Source: Marsupella aquatica (taxonomy: Eukaryota > Marchantiophyta). Taken from it: 64,000 nt of DNA. Each line of letters opens with the position of its first letter. Positions within the stretch are counted from its first letter, which is position 1. The position numbers and the translations under genes are program-made. The notes under the pieces were generated by a model. That model was not told where the DNA came from. It did no database searches and was given only the letters and a program-made list of their open reading frames with translations. The stretch lies in assembly GCA_973895155.1 (NCBI GenBank), contig OZ316894.1, positions 4,960,001-5,024,000 on the forward strand. The letters run 5' to 3'. This document shows positions 13,290 through 28,919 of this stretch, one piece after another.

Positions 13290-13450
13290 TTTGATTGTGA
13301 GTTCAAAGCATAGGGCCTCAAGGGCCAAAAAGTTGCCCTTGGTAATCCACTTTGTGAGCCATAAGCCCTGTATTATTGTGATTTCGAAGTGTAGGACCTC
13401 AAGGGCAGGAGTTGCCCTTGGTTCTCCGCTTTGTAGGCCATAAGCCTTCC
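13290..13450. repeat. 82-bp tandem duplication
   Basis: The block from gattgtgagttcaaagcatag to ggccataagcc is repeated once with moderate divergence (tagg(g/a)cctcaagggc, gttgcccttgg, gccataagcc). The remaining 12.7-14.9 kb region holds no gene I can recognise; its open frames are short and unlike known families. Confidence 0.75.
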
Positions 13451-14988
13451 CTGATTGAGAAGATTTGTCCACAAAAATCTCAGTCAATACTTTACTAGTA
13501 TTTATGAAGTTGAGAGTCAGAAAACCAAGTGCCCCCCACATGCAAGTCTGCTGTTAGTGTCTTTGCTCTAGGTCTTTGGGTCTTGCATTTGCTGGATGGT
13601 GATCTTTTTGGTGTGCTATTTAGCTCTGGCTGTTTTAGTCTTGCATTTTCTGAATACAGTTGTCCTCCTCGTGGCTGTGGGGAAGGCGCTCTTGGGATTA
13701 CAGGTTTGCTAGCTGTGGGGAAGTCTTGGGTTGGTCGGTTTGCCATTGCTGGAATTGGACTCATTTGGTTTTGTTGGTCAATTTAAGTAAACGATGTCAA
13801 ACAATAGGGGCCCACATACTAATTCTCAGTTTCAAAGTGAGCTCCACTTATCAAGGGAAAGGTGCTGCAAAGAAGCGAGGGTGACGTCAGAGGAAAGGGA
13901 ATCAAATTGAAGCTCACGCAAAAATCAGAGCATTGTGGAACGGAAATGAGAAAACGCACGGAGAAAATCGACTCTGGACCTGAAAAGGAAGACCCTGACA
14001 GACAACCCCACTGGAGTCAGGCACGGACTTGTTAGTACATGTCAAGCCAGACAAGATAAAGAGTTGATGACAAGCAATTGTACTGAACTTCAGAACAAAG
14101 CATTGAAAGCCATAAAGTTTGCAATGGTGCGGCACTGAAAAACAAGGCAGGAGACATCCCAGAAAGGGACGGTTCACCAACACGTTAGATATGCTCAAGA
14201 AAAGAAAAGATCTCTTAAACTCCGCACAGAGCCAAGCCAATTTGAACAAGGTCCCTGGTAGAAAGCCATTGATTTCCTTTGCCCAGCAAACAAGTTAGAC
14301 GAAGTGGGCGATAAACCACTGTTCCTCTTCACATGGGCGTATCACTTTCTTGTGATCTCCTTGTCCACAAACAATATTCTTGGCTCGCAAAGAACATTCA
14401 TCTAACAAAAAGACACCCACATTACTCATTGCATGAGAGATGAAAGTTTCGATGTATCATCGCTCGATTCAAGTGCATGTAATAGAATGTGACAATCACT
14501 GGTCAAAAACTAACGAGGTTTACATTGCTGGACGCATGAATTCGAAGGCTCATTAAATCCGCAGACCACACAATTAAGTACGGTTCACATGACCAAAAAA
14601 CATTATCGAGCCCCGTGATATCATTCTCAACTACCTGTCCACTAAACCAGCTTACATGATATGAATCACCGTAAACAGAGCACACTCGAACACTTGCAGT
14701 CAACAAGCAATCAAGTGTTTCTGGGCCCTTCGCCGGCACACCAGAGTCTAGGCTATTCATCAACACCGGTTTTGGTATCTTCTTAGAGAAAGGCTGTACT
14801 CATGATGCAGCAATAGTTTTCAGTGCATACCGGCGATTGACCCCAAACCCAACTTGGACGGGACTCAAGGGGAAGATAGAACGACTGCACTCTAATCAGC
14901 ACCTGGGCAGGCTTTTTGGCCATAAACTGCCATCTGCATTGAAGACGGGGGAGTCCATACTAACGACACCTATAATACCAGAAGAGGA

Positions 14989-16727
14989 TCAATACCGCCT
15001 TCTCACAGGACTACGGGACCGGTGGCCTCGAGGTGATCTGCACCAAAGAAGAAAATCACTCAATACATTCCCATGAAACTCTCAAATTACAGCCACTGTT
15101 CCAAAGGAAAAAGAGCTCAAAATTTTGCAATACATTGTCCTTTGGAATCACAGTAGCGAGACAGCATAGCCTTACCTCCTGCGGACATTACGGCGGCGGA
15201 TGGGACCATTGCTAAACGCCCAATTTACAGCAATTGTCTGCGTGAGAAGTTCAGCTCCATTCAGGTTGTCGATAGCTGCCTGAGCTTCCTTCTTGTCCTC
15301 GTACTCAATGAGCGCATAACCCTAAAACCCCACACAACTCTCAAATATCATGACAGTGTTTCCGTACAGTCGGGGCCCAAAGCAAATCCTGGCGGAGCAA
15401 TGAAACCAACAGCTGAATATTTAACTTTGCTCACAAGCTAGAAATGTAATATTGGGTTTAACTAAACACCAACCTTAACAAAACCGGTCCTACGATCGAG
15501 ATTGAGGTGCAAGTTCTTCGTCTCTCCAAATTCAGCGAACATTTCATGCAGGTCATCCTCCTGAGCCTCCTCGTGTACTCCCGTTACCAAAATAATCCAA
15601 CCCTCCACAGCTTTTCGTACGTCAGGTCAAGGCAACGACAAGTTCACAGTTCATATACTGCCCAACTAAAGCGTTCGCATAAGTAGCAGAGATGGACGGA
15701 GAAGCAACAGGGTCACAAGGTCGTTTTGCGTATAAATATGAAAGATGCCCTCGAGCGTTCAATGCCAGGCGGGACTTTTCACACAAATGCTGAGTATCAA
15801 ATACTACGCAGTGTTTAAGCTTTCATAGCCCCCGCCGTTCCCAAAAACAGAATTGCAGCAAGATGTTTAGGTAATGAGGACGAAGACAGTATAGGATTTC
15901 TAAAGCCATTCTTCCCGTGCTTATTTAGGGGGGGTTTGTTGCATTCAATAATCATCAACATATTACACATCAATGCTGATTTTCGACTAAGACTCGGATT
16001 TTTCCGAGCCAGTAAGTCCCAAAGGACAACATTGCAGCAAAACGAACAACCAGATTATCGCACACGGGGCCAAGAAGAAGTAGGATTATCAGAGCCCAAG
16101 ACAATCTTCCCGTGCGTATTTTTTAGCCTTTCGTACCTTCGTAAGCAGCATATTTTCCACAAATGAAGACTTTTCCCATTAGGGTTCAATTGTTTCATCG
16201 CCAGTTAGTGATGTAAACGGTTACTGTGAAATTTTGCAATGCTGCAAAGGCATGGACAGCAGAACGCACGGCCTCTTCGCAAGGAGCAGGTCAGTTTAAC
16301 CTAAAGATACGCATACAAATAATCCCAACACAGTAAAATGCGGCCTATTTCACTCTCCTCTTCCCCAAAAGTTCAAGAAAACACACAACGCACAACTTAA
16401 GAGACACGCAAGGGGCCCTAATTCTACATAGAGGATACAGCGCTGAGGACCAGGGCCGCCAGCAGAGTCGAGAGACTCGAACTCCTTCGCAGCGTAACGA
16501 TTCGAGCGATCGACATCCGCCTCCTCTCGAAACCCCCGCCCTTTAGTCTTCCTATTCCCGGCGCCGGGCATCACAGCCGACGTCCCCACGCTCGTGCTCG
16601 TGATGGTGGACTTCAGCTTCGGGGCGGGAACGGGAGGAGCGTCAATCTCCTCCATGGGCACATCATCGTCGAGCAGGTCGTCCTCCTCGGGCTCGAAATC
16701 GACCGCATCTACTTCGACCGTCGTCAT
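14989..16727 (-). CDS. Y14: Y14/RBM8A, exon junction complex RNA-binding core protein
   Basis: Y14 pairs with MAGO and locks the EJC onto spliced mRNA 20-24 nt upstream of junctions, with roles in localisation and nonsense-mediated decay. Exons: 16727-16439, 15610-15474, 15321-15176, 15037-14989. All phases join cleanly to a 206-residue protein, matching plant Y14 (about 200). Start [17 protein letters not shown]. An acidic N-terminal region leads to the family signature [10 protein letters not shown] (about residue 60) and GPGPQR (91-96). One RRM follows, with RNP2-like IILVTGV (102-108) and RNP1-like KGYALIEY (142-149). The tail is RS-type, ending SPVRRRY. An upstream in-frame ATG at 16886 would add 53 residues unlike the family, so the ATG at 16727 is preferred. 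Confidence 0.96.
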
Positions 16728-16902
16728 TGCTGGGAGAGCTCGTCGGGCACCGGCAATGCACTCGCTATCCTTCGATTCACTTCTGTGACAAGAGATTTCG
16801 GCTATTTCCAATTCGATTGAGCTATGCAACTCTCGTTGTCTCTCTCTCTCTTCGTGTATAGTCTTCAGTCGGGGCTCTCTTTCCAATATCTCAAGAGCCC
16901 GA

Positions 16903-17068
16903 CTGTTTGTTCGTTTGAGATGAAGGTTTTCAACTCGAGAGTGTTTTCTCTTCGCACTGTTTGTTCACATTTGAGATGAAGGTTTTCAACTCGAGAGTGT
17001 TTTCTCTTCGCACTGTTTGTTCACATTTGAGATGAAGGTATTCAACTCAAGAGTTTTCTCTTAGCATT
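16903..17068. repeat. 56-bp tandem repeat, three copies, upstream of Y14
   Basis: Units start with gatgaaggttttcaactcga at 16919, 16975 and 17031 (period exactly 56). Two more decayed copies lie near 17389 and 17433. The array starts less than 200 bp upstream of the Y14 ATG, within the presumed promoter. Confidence 0.92.
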
Positions 17069-17959
17069 GTTTGAATGTTAATAGAAACTATGACGATCAT
17101 TTTGACATACATAATAGGGCTATAGGGCGTGTCAAAGTTTTCCCTCTAAGCAAAGTGTTTGTGTTTTGGACGTACCACCCTTATGGGGTACACATTTTGT
17201 TAGCCCATAGAGATTTTGTCCTATCTGTAAAAGCACTTTATGTCCTTGCTTTGACACACCCTTATATCCCATCCTCTTTCCCTCCACATACATTTTGGTG
17301 GGGCCCTAGAGTTAGGGTCTAGAGGGTTCAGTCTATAAGCCTAGGCCCTAGCTCTAGCTTCTCATTGTGACTTACTAGTAAGATGTGAGATGAAGGTTTA
17401 TAACTCAAGACAATTTCTCTTTGTTCATTTGAGATGAAGGTTTATAACTCAAAAATATTCTCTCAAGACTCCTGAGAAAGAATGAGCAGGCTTGGATATA
17501 ATAGTGTTTAGATTCTCTATGAATGTTTATAAAACCTAGAACCTTAAACCCTTATTGTGACACTTTCTTTGTATTTTCATCAAAGGCTCTGGGTCAGTCA
17601 TAACCCCTAGCCGGACCCTCCTGGTGAGTCCTTGTCATTGAAGAACATGGGTCATCCTCAGATTTCCTACAATAATTGTCACTCTTCTTTGTTGAAATTT
17701 GACTTTAAATGCAAAATTCCCGTGTTAAGCTAAATAACTCTAGTTATCCAATGCCAAGATCCGGCCAGGTTTCACCATCAGATGGTCATCCATGTCCTCT
17801 ACCCTAATCATAACATGCTTTCTAAGCCTCGACATTGAGTTGGGTATCTCAATTTGCTCTTCACCGTCTTGTGGGCACAATGGTCTTCTAGGGCTCTGGC
17901 ATCACCCTCAAGGCCCTGGTCTGCCTTAGTTTGCCAAATTGTCCACTATGACATCTGTC

Positions 17960-18431
17960 GCGGTATCATCCTCTGGCTCTTCATCCAACCCTCTCAAGGC
18001 AGGGATCATTCCCTTTTCTAGGTCTTGAACCCCCTTGTCGAAAAATCGTCAGAATCATCCTCATTGTTGTCCGAGTCGGTGTTGTCATTGCCTTCCCACC
18101 CACCATCCGGAGGAATGGCCACCCCTTCCCCTTATCTTGTTTTTGCGCCCTACTTGAGGTGTTTGCTGCAGCGGCTGTCGGTTCGGCCGAAGCCAACCTT
18201 AAACCCTTAAAGTGCTCATCCAAGGAAGTTGATGCATCTTCCTCCATCCGGTCAGTACTCGGGCTCTCTCCTTCACGAGGAGAGCCTTCTTGACACTCTT
18301 GGATCAAGTGTTGTTAGTCATGACTCCTGCGATCGAATCTGCTCATAGTCGACCCACCAAACTAGGATTTTTGGATTCCGACTTAGCCCAACTCCGGCTC
18401 AGCGTCAATGAAAGCAATTGCTCTGATACCA
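17960..18431 (-). mobile_element. decayed LTR-retrotransposon 5' region (PBS plus gag-like start)
   Basis: On the minus strand a perfect initiator-tRNA-Met primer-binding site (18431-18420) is followed, after a short leader, by an open frame from 18307. It begins MIQECQEGSPREGESPS and is rich in E, D and S. The protein-like signal continues in another frame (an acidic D/E/S/N-rich run ending RGFKT and a stop near 18030). That suggests a frameshifted, non-functional gag-type start. No pol domains (protease, RT, integrase) were found downstream, so the element is truncated. The LTR upstream of the PBS (plus-strand coordinates above 18432) could not be delimited. Confidence 0.55.
18420..18431 (-). 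other. tRNA-iMet primer-binding site of an LTR retroelement
   Basis: The plus strand reads gctctgatacca, so the minus strand reads tggtatcagagc. That is the 12-nt complement of the plant initiator tRNA-Met 3' end used by most plant Copia and many Gypsy elements. It is preceded on the minus strand by ccaccacttg, compatible with an LTR ending in CA a few bases away. Confidence 0.75.
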
Positions 18432-19439
18432 CAAGTGGTGGACCTAGCAACCCAGGACCCTCACCAATCATTGTGCTCTTGTTTAAGTACCCATGGTGCC
18501 CGAACGTCTACAAAGAACTTTTTGAGCAAGCAACTTGGTGTCTCTATCACTATCAACAACAACTCTCATACGAAGTCACACTTGCTCCCTAACACGATCG
18601 TCGTTCAACGGTCCTCAACATGCATGGCTTAATCTTTGAGACAAGCATATGACTACTGACAGGATGACAACAACCTTCTGATGATGAAAACTGGCAGGAT
18701 GTTGACTATTGGATTATTCCAAACAACTAGAGTTACTTGCTTGACAAGCAGTACATAGAAAAAGTTGGCAACCTAGTAATTAGACTAAAACGAGTGGCAA
18801 TATATGGGATTCGACAAAAAAGAGTGTCAATGTAGTATATCTTATGGGTCATAATCCCGCATAGTTTTGAGACTCACAACGAGAGTTTACGTTGCGGGTA
18901 ATGGGTTTTAACCCCCTCAAGCTCACCATCCTTGGGGATTACACCCCAAATCCCCCCGGCCCATTGGTTACCCTGTACCCAGTGCCATCTCGATTCACTC
19001 AATAATATATCATTATTAAAATGTTGGGTCCCACTAACAAATTTTTTTGGGGTCCTTGTGAAAAGTAGAAAGAACTGTGTCAAGAAAACATTAAGAATGT
19101 TCTAAGCATACTGGTGTAAAACACTGACTTTGCAGTGTTTAGATTGTTCTTAAATTAAAAAGTGAAAACAGGAAAACTATATTCTGGCTTGTGTCATTTC
19201 TTAAAATAAAAATAACTAAGTTTCATGCAGGTATGAAGCAAAGAGGATGGCACTGTTGTAATGGCTGTGCAAGTTCATTTTCTTTTTATGGCACAAATAG
19301 TTTTTCATCCGCATGAGATTTGTGTAGCACTTTGTCCTACCCACACACTCACAACCCTCCCTCACCCACAGTGTGAATTTGGGGGGGGGGTGTGCAAGTG
19401 CATTTTGAGATTTGTCTTCTACGAAGTAGGATTAGTATT

Positions 19440-19590
19440 TAAGTCTTAACTTGCATGAAATTTGGGTCTGTCATTCAATGTTAAGAAAGGAGAACAAAAC
19501 CAAAAGGAAAAATCTTAACTTGCTTGAAATTTGGGTTTGTCATTAAATGTTAAGAAAGGAGAACAAAAACCCAAAGAGAAAAAACTGAAA
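19440..19590. repeat. 69-bp tandem duplication
   Basis: cttaacttgcatgaaatttg at 19445 is repeated as cttaacttgcttgaaatttg at 19514, followed in both by tgttaagaaaggagaacaaa. It is nearly identical, hence recent. A run of ten G lies just upstream at 19381. The 18.5-20.1 kb stretch is otherwise without a supported gene. Confidence 0.88.
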
Positions 19591-20164
19591 ATCTTTCAGG
19601 TATTTTAGTTTGGGTTAACTCTTTGTTTCTTGCTTATTTTCAATTGGGCAATATTAGTCCCTCAAACTTGGATACTGAGTACAACAGTATCATTGGCTTT
19701 CAATGAAGTTTCTTCTGACGTGTAGAGCACATCTAAACTTTTGTTTTTATTTCATCTTGTTTGCAAAAATTATCATAGGGGGGCTTTACAAGAACCAGAG
19801 GACAAAAATTGCCAGAACACTTCCAAGATTTTGGTTTTAGATTTCATCACAACCATGCATATCAAGTGACTAGTCCACTTTGGCTTTACATGAAATTGAG
19901 AGGTCACAGGCTTGTACAAGACATCTCCCGGCCAATTCTACATGGACTGGTGTGGGTCTCCCAAAATGTTCATGTATGTGGACAGCATAATTTTGGCTAA
20001 AGTTTAGACCACCTCTCGAGGTAGTATATTGAAAGGAGCTCTCACATCTCATTTTGTCAGCACAACATTAAATGCATTACCTGATCACTTTGTGGTCAGG
20101 AGGCAGTCTAAATGGACCTGTGGATTAGGCATGGTGAAACATGAGTGATCTCTCAATTTTGTTG

Positions 20165-21390
20165 TCTTGTTCTTAGTTATTTGGACAATGTTGGATACCA
20201 TAGTGGTTTCTTTTTTGAAACTAACAAGTGTGTGTGGTATATCATGTGCGTACTCTCAAACCAGAGTACAGTGTACCTACTTAAACTTCACATTATAGTG
20301 ACACTTCACCACTTATAAAAAACGTAGAGTGACTGGTAGTCATCCAAATGAGTACATTTGCTGGCCTTTCCTGCCAAAGTTAAACCACTAAAACTTGCCT
20401 TTTATTATAGGTTGGCTATGATTGTGGATAGTGAGCAGGACATGCCACGTTACTGTTGCATCTAGTGTTTGGGAGTTTGTGGCTTTCGTACCACCTTCAT
20501 GACAATAGTAGTATTACTAGAGCACATCCAAACTTTTGCTTTACTAGCACAATAAGGACTCTTTAAACCCACATACCTCATGCATGTCCCTACTCACAAG
20601 CATAGTCTAAATGTCAAATTTCTTGTAACCTGAAAAGTTATGGCCTTTGGCCGTACATTATTAAGTAGGTCATGAACGGTGGATTTTGATCTTGTGATCT
20701 TGAATTCTAGTAAAGGATGACTTGATCACAAATTATAGTGACTTTGGTCACAAATTATAGTATAGGATGATTTGATTGAGAATTATAGTATAGATATAGA
20801 TTTCATGCTGATTGCAAAACTGATCTAGGTCTTTTGGACAATGTTGGATGCCATAGGGTTTTTTTTCTCGAAGTTAACCCCAACTGCCCAAGTATGTAAG
20901 GGGGTAGTGTACTAGATTTCTCCTTTTTTCCACATTCCATTCAATCTTTCCTCTAAAGTACCAGTATGCTGCATAATTTTGAGAAAAATAGCTACAAGAC
21001 TTCTCCTTTTTTCCACATTTTATTCATTTCTTTCCTCTAAAGTACCAGCATGCTCCATAATTATGAGAAAAATTTGCTCTTAGTAGTGAAATTTGGATCC
21101 TCTGTAGCTCTTGGAGGGGTAGCTGTTGTTTAACAACTCCACGTCCCAGCATGCAATGAGTACTCTCAAACCAGAGTACACTGTACATACGTAAACTTCA
21201 CATGATCCTGCCACTTCACCAATTCTAATAAACGTATGGTGACTGGTGGTCATGCAGATCACTACATTTTGCTCACCTTTCCCGCCGAAGTTAAACCATT
21301 GAAACTTGCCTTGGTGGGTTGGCCATGATTGTGGATAGTCGGCAGGACATCCAACGTTACTCCTGCATTTTGCTTGGATTCGTCGAAGTT
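20165..21390. repeat. nested duplications upstream of VTE1
   Basis: A block starting ttggacaatgttggat at 20181 recurs at 20834. Its downstream part (tactctcaaaccagagtaca at 20251, through the attgtggatagt and cacgttactgttgcat-like region near 20480) recurs from 21161 to about 21380. The second copy is interrupted by about 257 bp that includes its own 83-bp tandem pair (ttctccttttttccacatt at 20918 and 21001). The copies are clearly diverged. The second copy ends about 600 bp upstream of the VTE1 ATG. Confidence 0.85.
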
Positions 21391-21429
21391 GGCACAACAG
21401 AAGACAGAGTTGAAGGGTGAGGGCGATGC

Positions 21430-21610
21430 CGAATTCCTTGGATGTGTGAACTTCAAGAACAGAACAGTCAAACTCACAACTGCGGAGAGGAAGCACACAT
21501 CTTTCATTCCTTTTACTTCCAAAATCCTTGGATTTGTAAAATTCGAGAACAGAACAGTCGAACCCACAATTGTGGAGAGGAAGCACTGACCACATCCTGC
21601 ATTCCTTCCG
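21430..21610. repeat. 90-bp tandem duplication in the VTE1 upstream region
   Basis: ccttggatgtgtgaacttca at 21436 recurs at 21526 as ccttggatttgtaaaattcg. Both copies continue with gagaacagaacagtc-like and gtggagaggaagcac-like sequence. They lie about 400-540 bp upstream of the VTE1 start codon. Short open frames across them mirror the repeat and are not genes. Confidence 0.85.
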
Positions 21611-21977
21611 GTTTTCTTGCCTCGAAACCGAAAGACAATTGACCCGTCGATCGTCTTCCCTCATTCCTCTTACTGTAGTAGAGGACGTTTGTAAGGGAAA
21701 AGCAGGAGCTGCGTTCTGAAATTTTAAGCCTCTCGACAGCCAAATCTCGGTTGAAACTTACCACATAATAAACCGTAGTTTTTTCATCCCTTTGTTGGCG
21801 GAGTTAGTGGCGCAGCGGTTGTATGAATTGTTTTCTTCTGAGTTCAGAGTTGCGCTCTTGGATTTTCTATTGATGACACATAAATCCTGACTGTGTGATC
21901 ATTCAGCTCCTGGTGTCGTCACTTCGAGTGTTTATTTGAAGGGAAGTAGACCATAGAAGGAGGTAGGACGAGAGAGA

Positions 21978-25911
<3,934 letters not shown>

Positions 25912-27302
25912 GGCTTTTCATTGAACAACCCCTCCAGTCCACCACTGATAGCGTTTCATTATATACTGAATGTTTGTGAAGGCACACTTGCCTGCCCGAC
26001 CTGCTGTTTTACAGTCTTCCAGAGCGACACAAATCACTTCTGAGAGGCATATCTCCTCGGTGTAGTTGTAGCCACCAGGTGTACAGTGACTTTGTATCTG
26101 AAGGTTGAAAGAAAGAAGGAATGTGGTAATCCGACCTATGATTCCCCACAACCATTGGTCAGATCACCCGGGTTTTCTGCTATCTCATAGGAACTTCTCA
26201 AAGTTTTGTACAACTAAGTCAATCCCACCAATGGCATGTCTTAGAATCTACCTTTTGCTGTGAGTCGTTCTTGAGAAATTTGGGAATATGAGATGCTTCT
26301 GCTCAAAGGTTGCTAGTATTTCCCTGGTTGATTCTGGATTTCGAAACTCTGTTTTTGACAACTCTTGCTCGATTTGGGCCCAGCTGGATGTTAGATTTGT
26401 TGCGACTTCATGTCGAAGGACTAAGTTTTAGAGAAAAAGGGAAGACGCATTCCTAGAGGAGGGTAAATCCTGAAAAAAATTGTGCGCTGCAATTGTTTTC
26501 ACTTTACAATGACAAATATGTTCAGTTCGCTCCATATGACTTGTCACCAATGAGGGATATGTGCGAAAGCTGGTCCTTTAAAATGGCCAAGAATTTCTCA
26601 ACCATGAACGAAAAATGAAATAGATAGCCATGAAATGTACAGGGAACCAGGTTCACAAACTTCGAGTCTGGGGATGGATATTAGGCCTCCCTTTCTAGGA
26701 GCTTGAATGAATTAAGATTTGTTGCCACGAAAGGAATTTATGAATACGTGGGAATTGCTGGGTCAGTCTGGCCATGGCCGTATGGCCGTATTCAATAACA
26801 ATAACTCTTCAAGAATCATTCACTCTTGTAAGGTCTGGTTACAATGAGGAGCATTATGTACGACAGCCACGTATTCCACTCACTCCATATACTCTTGGCT
26901 CTGGCTCGGTTTTGAGACGGTTGCAATGAGCTATAGAGCATGTAATATTCAAAGCCCACAAAAGGGGAACAAAATCCTTGTTAATACCAGTTCTCAGGAC
27001 TGGCTAACTGGCGAGTCTTGTGGGACATGTATCCCCAGTTATAATAATTATTATAAACCATACGACTTGTCTTGTGGAATCGTGTCAGCTAGGGCTCCTT
27101 CCCTACAGGTTATTACTGTGTAAAGTTGGTAGGAAATAAAGGTTACCTGTGTGTAACCATTTTTGGAGGTTCCTGATATTTCCATCCTCTTTTGCTTGGA
27201 AAGTCATGTTAGTTAATTATTCTTTCTACCATATTTATGCACTATAATGACAGCCCGAATGCCAACTGGGTTGGGGTTCTAGACTCAACTATGCTCCCAA
27301 AA

Positions 27303-27652
27303 TGTTAGGTTTTACTCTTAATTCTAGAATTACTTTGGAACTGCACTTAGTTGAGCTGTAGTTAGGTGTTTGGTTACGGTTATATGTGCAACTATTGTGT
27401 ACACTAGCAGGACTTAGTAAGTGGGTGGAACTTAGGTTCATTGTTATAGGGTTAGTTAGGAGTTAGGAAGAGCTTATTCTGCGGAGACTTATTATAGCCA
27501 ATGGACTTAGAGTTTAGTAAAATCTCTTGTGTGTTCTCGTGGATGTAATCTCTGGTGAGATGAACCACATATCTCCATTGTTGATTACTTGTGCATTTTG
27601 GATGTTGTACTTGTGCATATTGTCTTATGAGTAATGGTGGTTTTACTCAACA
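27303..27652 (+). mobile_element. solo-LTR-like unit A, 350 bp
   Basis: Starts tgttaggttttactctta and ends actcaaca, so it has TG..CA ends. The flanking five bases are caaaa and caata, a one-mismatch target-site duplication. The inner gtggatgtaatctc...gaaccacat block resembles the (gtggacgtag ... gaaccac) segment typical of plant Copia LTRs. It is homologous to unit B at 28549. No primer-binding site follows, so it is probably a solo LTR. Confidence 0.62.
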
Positions 27653-27689
27653 CAATAATAAATAACTATAATAAGTGATCCCGCCTGTT

Positions 27690-27960
27690 TTCATCCTTTG
27701 TCGCAATACAAAAAAGTTCATGGGCGGGAAAGGTCCACAACCATTGGATTAGATTAGCTGTTTTCCCTGACCATTGATGAAAGAAATGTGCACCCTAACA
27801 CACATGTGCTTCCCACTGCCCCACAAATGCCTTGGCCCGACTCCCTATGGGCTGGCCCTCCTTGCACAGTGCAACGCACTGACATAGGGCTCGTATGCTC
27901 ATAAAAGCTTCCTGGCTCCGTCGATTAGCTTTTCTTCACTTTCTGGTAGCATGGTTACAT
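27690..27960. repeat. interspersed repeat, copy 1 (relative near 47.4 kb)
   Basis: The segment starting gggcgggaaaggtccacaac, with ttttccctgaccatt, resembles gggcgggaatgatcagcag ... tttttccctaaccatt near 47405-47465. Both are followed by c/g-rich ctgccca(c)-type sequence and a gcacagtgc-like block. This looks like a dispersed repeat family. Its type is not determined. Confidence 0.45.
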
Positions 27961-28548
27961 CCCAGTAACCATGTGCCTAAACTGTCCCCCGGACTGTCCT
28001 TTATCCTATACATCAAGAACAGGGTATTTTTATAATATTTTTTTAGAACAAAGTAATTTAAAAGGTTCTCTAATTTTTTTGGACTAATTTCTGATGGGTA
28101 GATCTCCACAAGATTTCAAGAGAACCTTCAAATTCTGACTAATGGGATATGTGGCTAGGTGGAAATGGGCTAACCTAAGACAAAAAAATTGGGGAATTTT
28201 AGCCAAAAGTGGTGAAGACTCTTAAACCATAACTGCACCTATAAGAGCTGCGGATAACCCAAAATTCTTATTATAAAGTGCACAAGTTCAGTATGCACTA
28301 GGAATGGGCTTTGGCTCCACCTTCTATGGCGAGACATGAATGAGCAATAGCCAGGCAAGGAATGAGTTTTTTATATGGACAGGTGTGGTAAGTGAAGTGG
28401 GATTACATAAGTGTTTACCATTTAAAAAGTTTCTGATATCCAAAACTTATTGGAAAACGTTAGTAAGTGGATGTTCACGTACCCTAGGAACTAAAATGTA
28501 AACTTTGCTTTTGCACGTTTAATATTTATGGCATGACGCCCCAAAAAT

Positions 28549-28699
28549 TGTTAAGTATTGCTCTTAGTCTTGTGACTCATAAATTACGACAATTAGTCTA
28601 ACCACAGTTAGGGACTTAGCTGAGGTTAGGTTAGTTGTAAGTGACCTTGTATATACCAGGGCTAGTGTAAGCCATTGGTACATTAGTGCTTGCTTATTG

Positions 28700-28756
<57 letters not shown>

Positions 28757-28901
28757 GACTCTTGAAGTAAAGCTTTTCATGTTCATGTGGACGTAGCCTT
28801 GGAGAAGAAGTGAACCATGTATGGATTGTGTCGACTATGTGAGTATGGTATGAGTCATGATCATATCATATCGTTGTGAAGGAAGACATCATAGTTCAAC
28901 A
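28549..28901 (+). mobile_element. solo-LTR-like unit B, 353 bp, with an internal (GA)n
   Basis: Starts tgttaagtattgctctta, parallel to unit A, and ends agttcaaca. Flanking bases aaaat and gaaat form a one-mismatch target-site duplication. A TATA-like ttgtatatacc sits near 28647. Downstream, tcatgtggacgtagcc ... gaaccatgta matches the Copia-type LTR signature. The two units have different flanks and no PBS between them, so they look like independent insertions. Confidence 0.65.
28704..28755. repeat. (GA)26 microsatellite
   Basis: An uninterrupted GA dinucleotide run of 52 bp inside solo-LTR-like unit B, at the position where plant LTR transcripts are expected to start. Such runs mutate quickly and its length probably varies between individuals. 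Confidence 0.98.
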
Positions 28902-28919
28902 GAAATTACGTTGCTTTTG

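Noticed and set aside
16728-16886. Upstream in-frame start extending Y14 by 53 residues
   Set aside because: The added sequence is charged and unlike any Y14 N-terminus; ATG 16727 begins the conserved acidic region.
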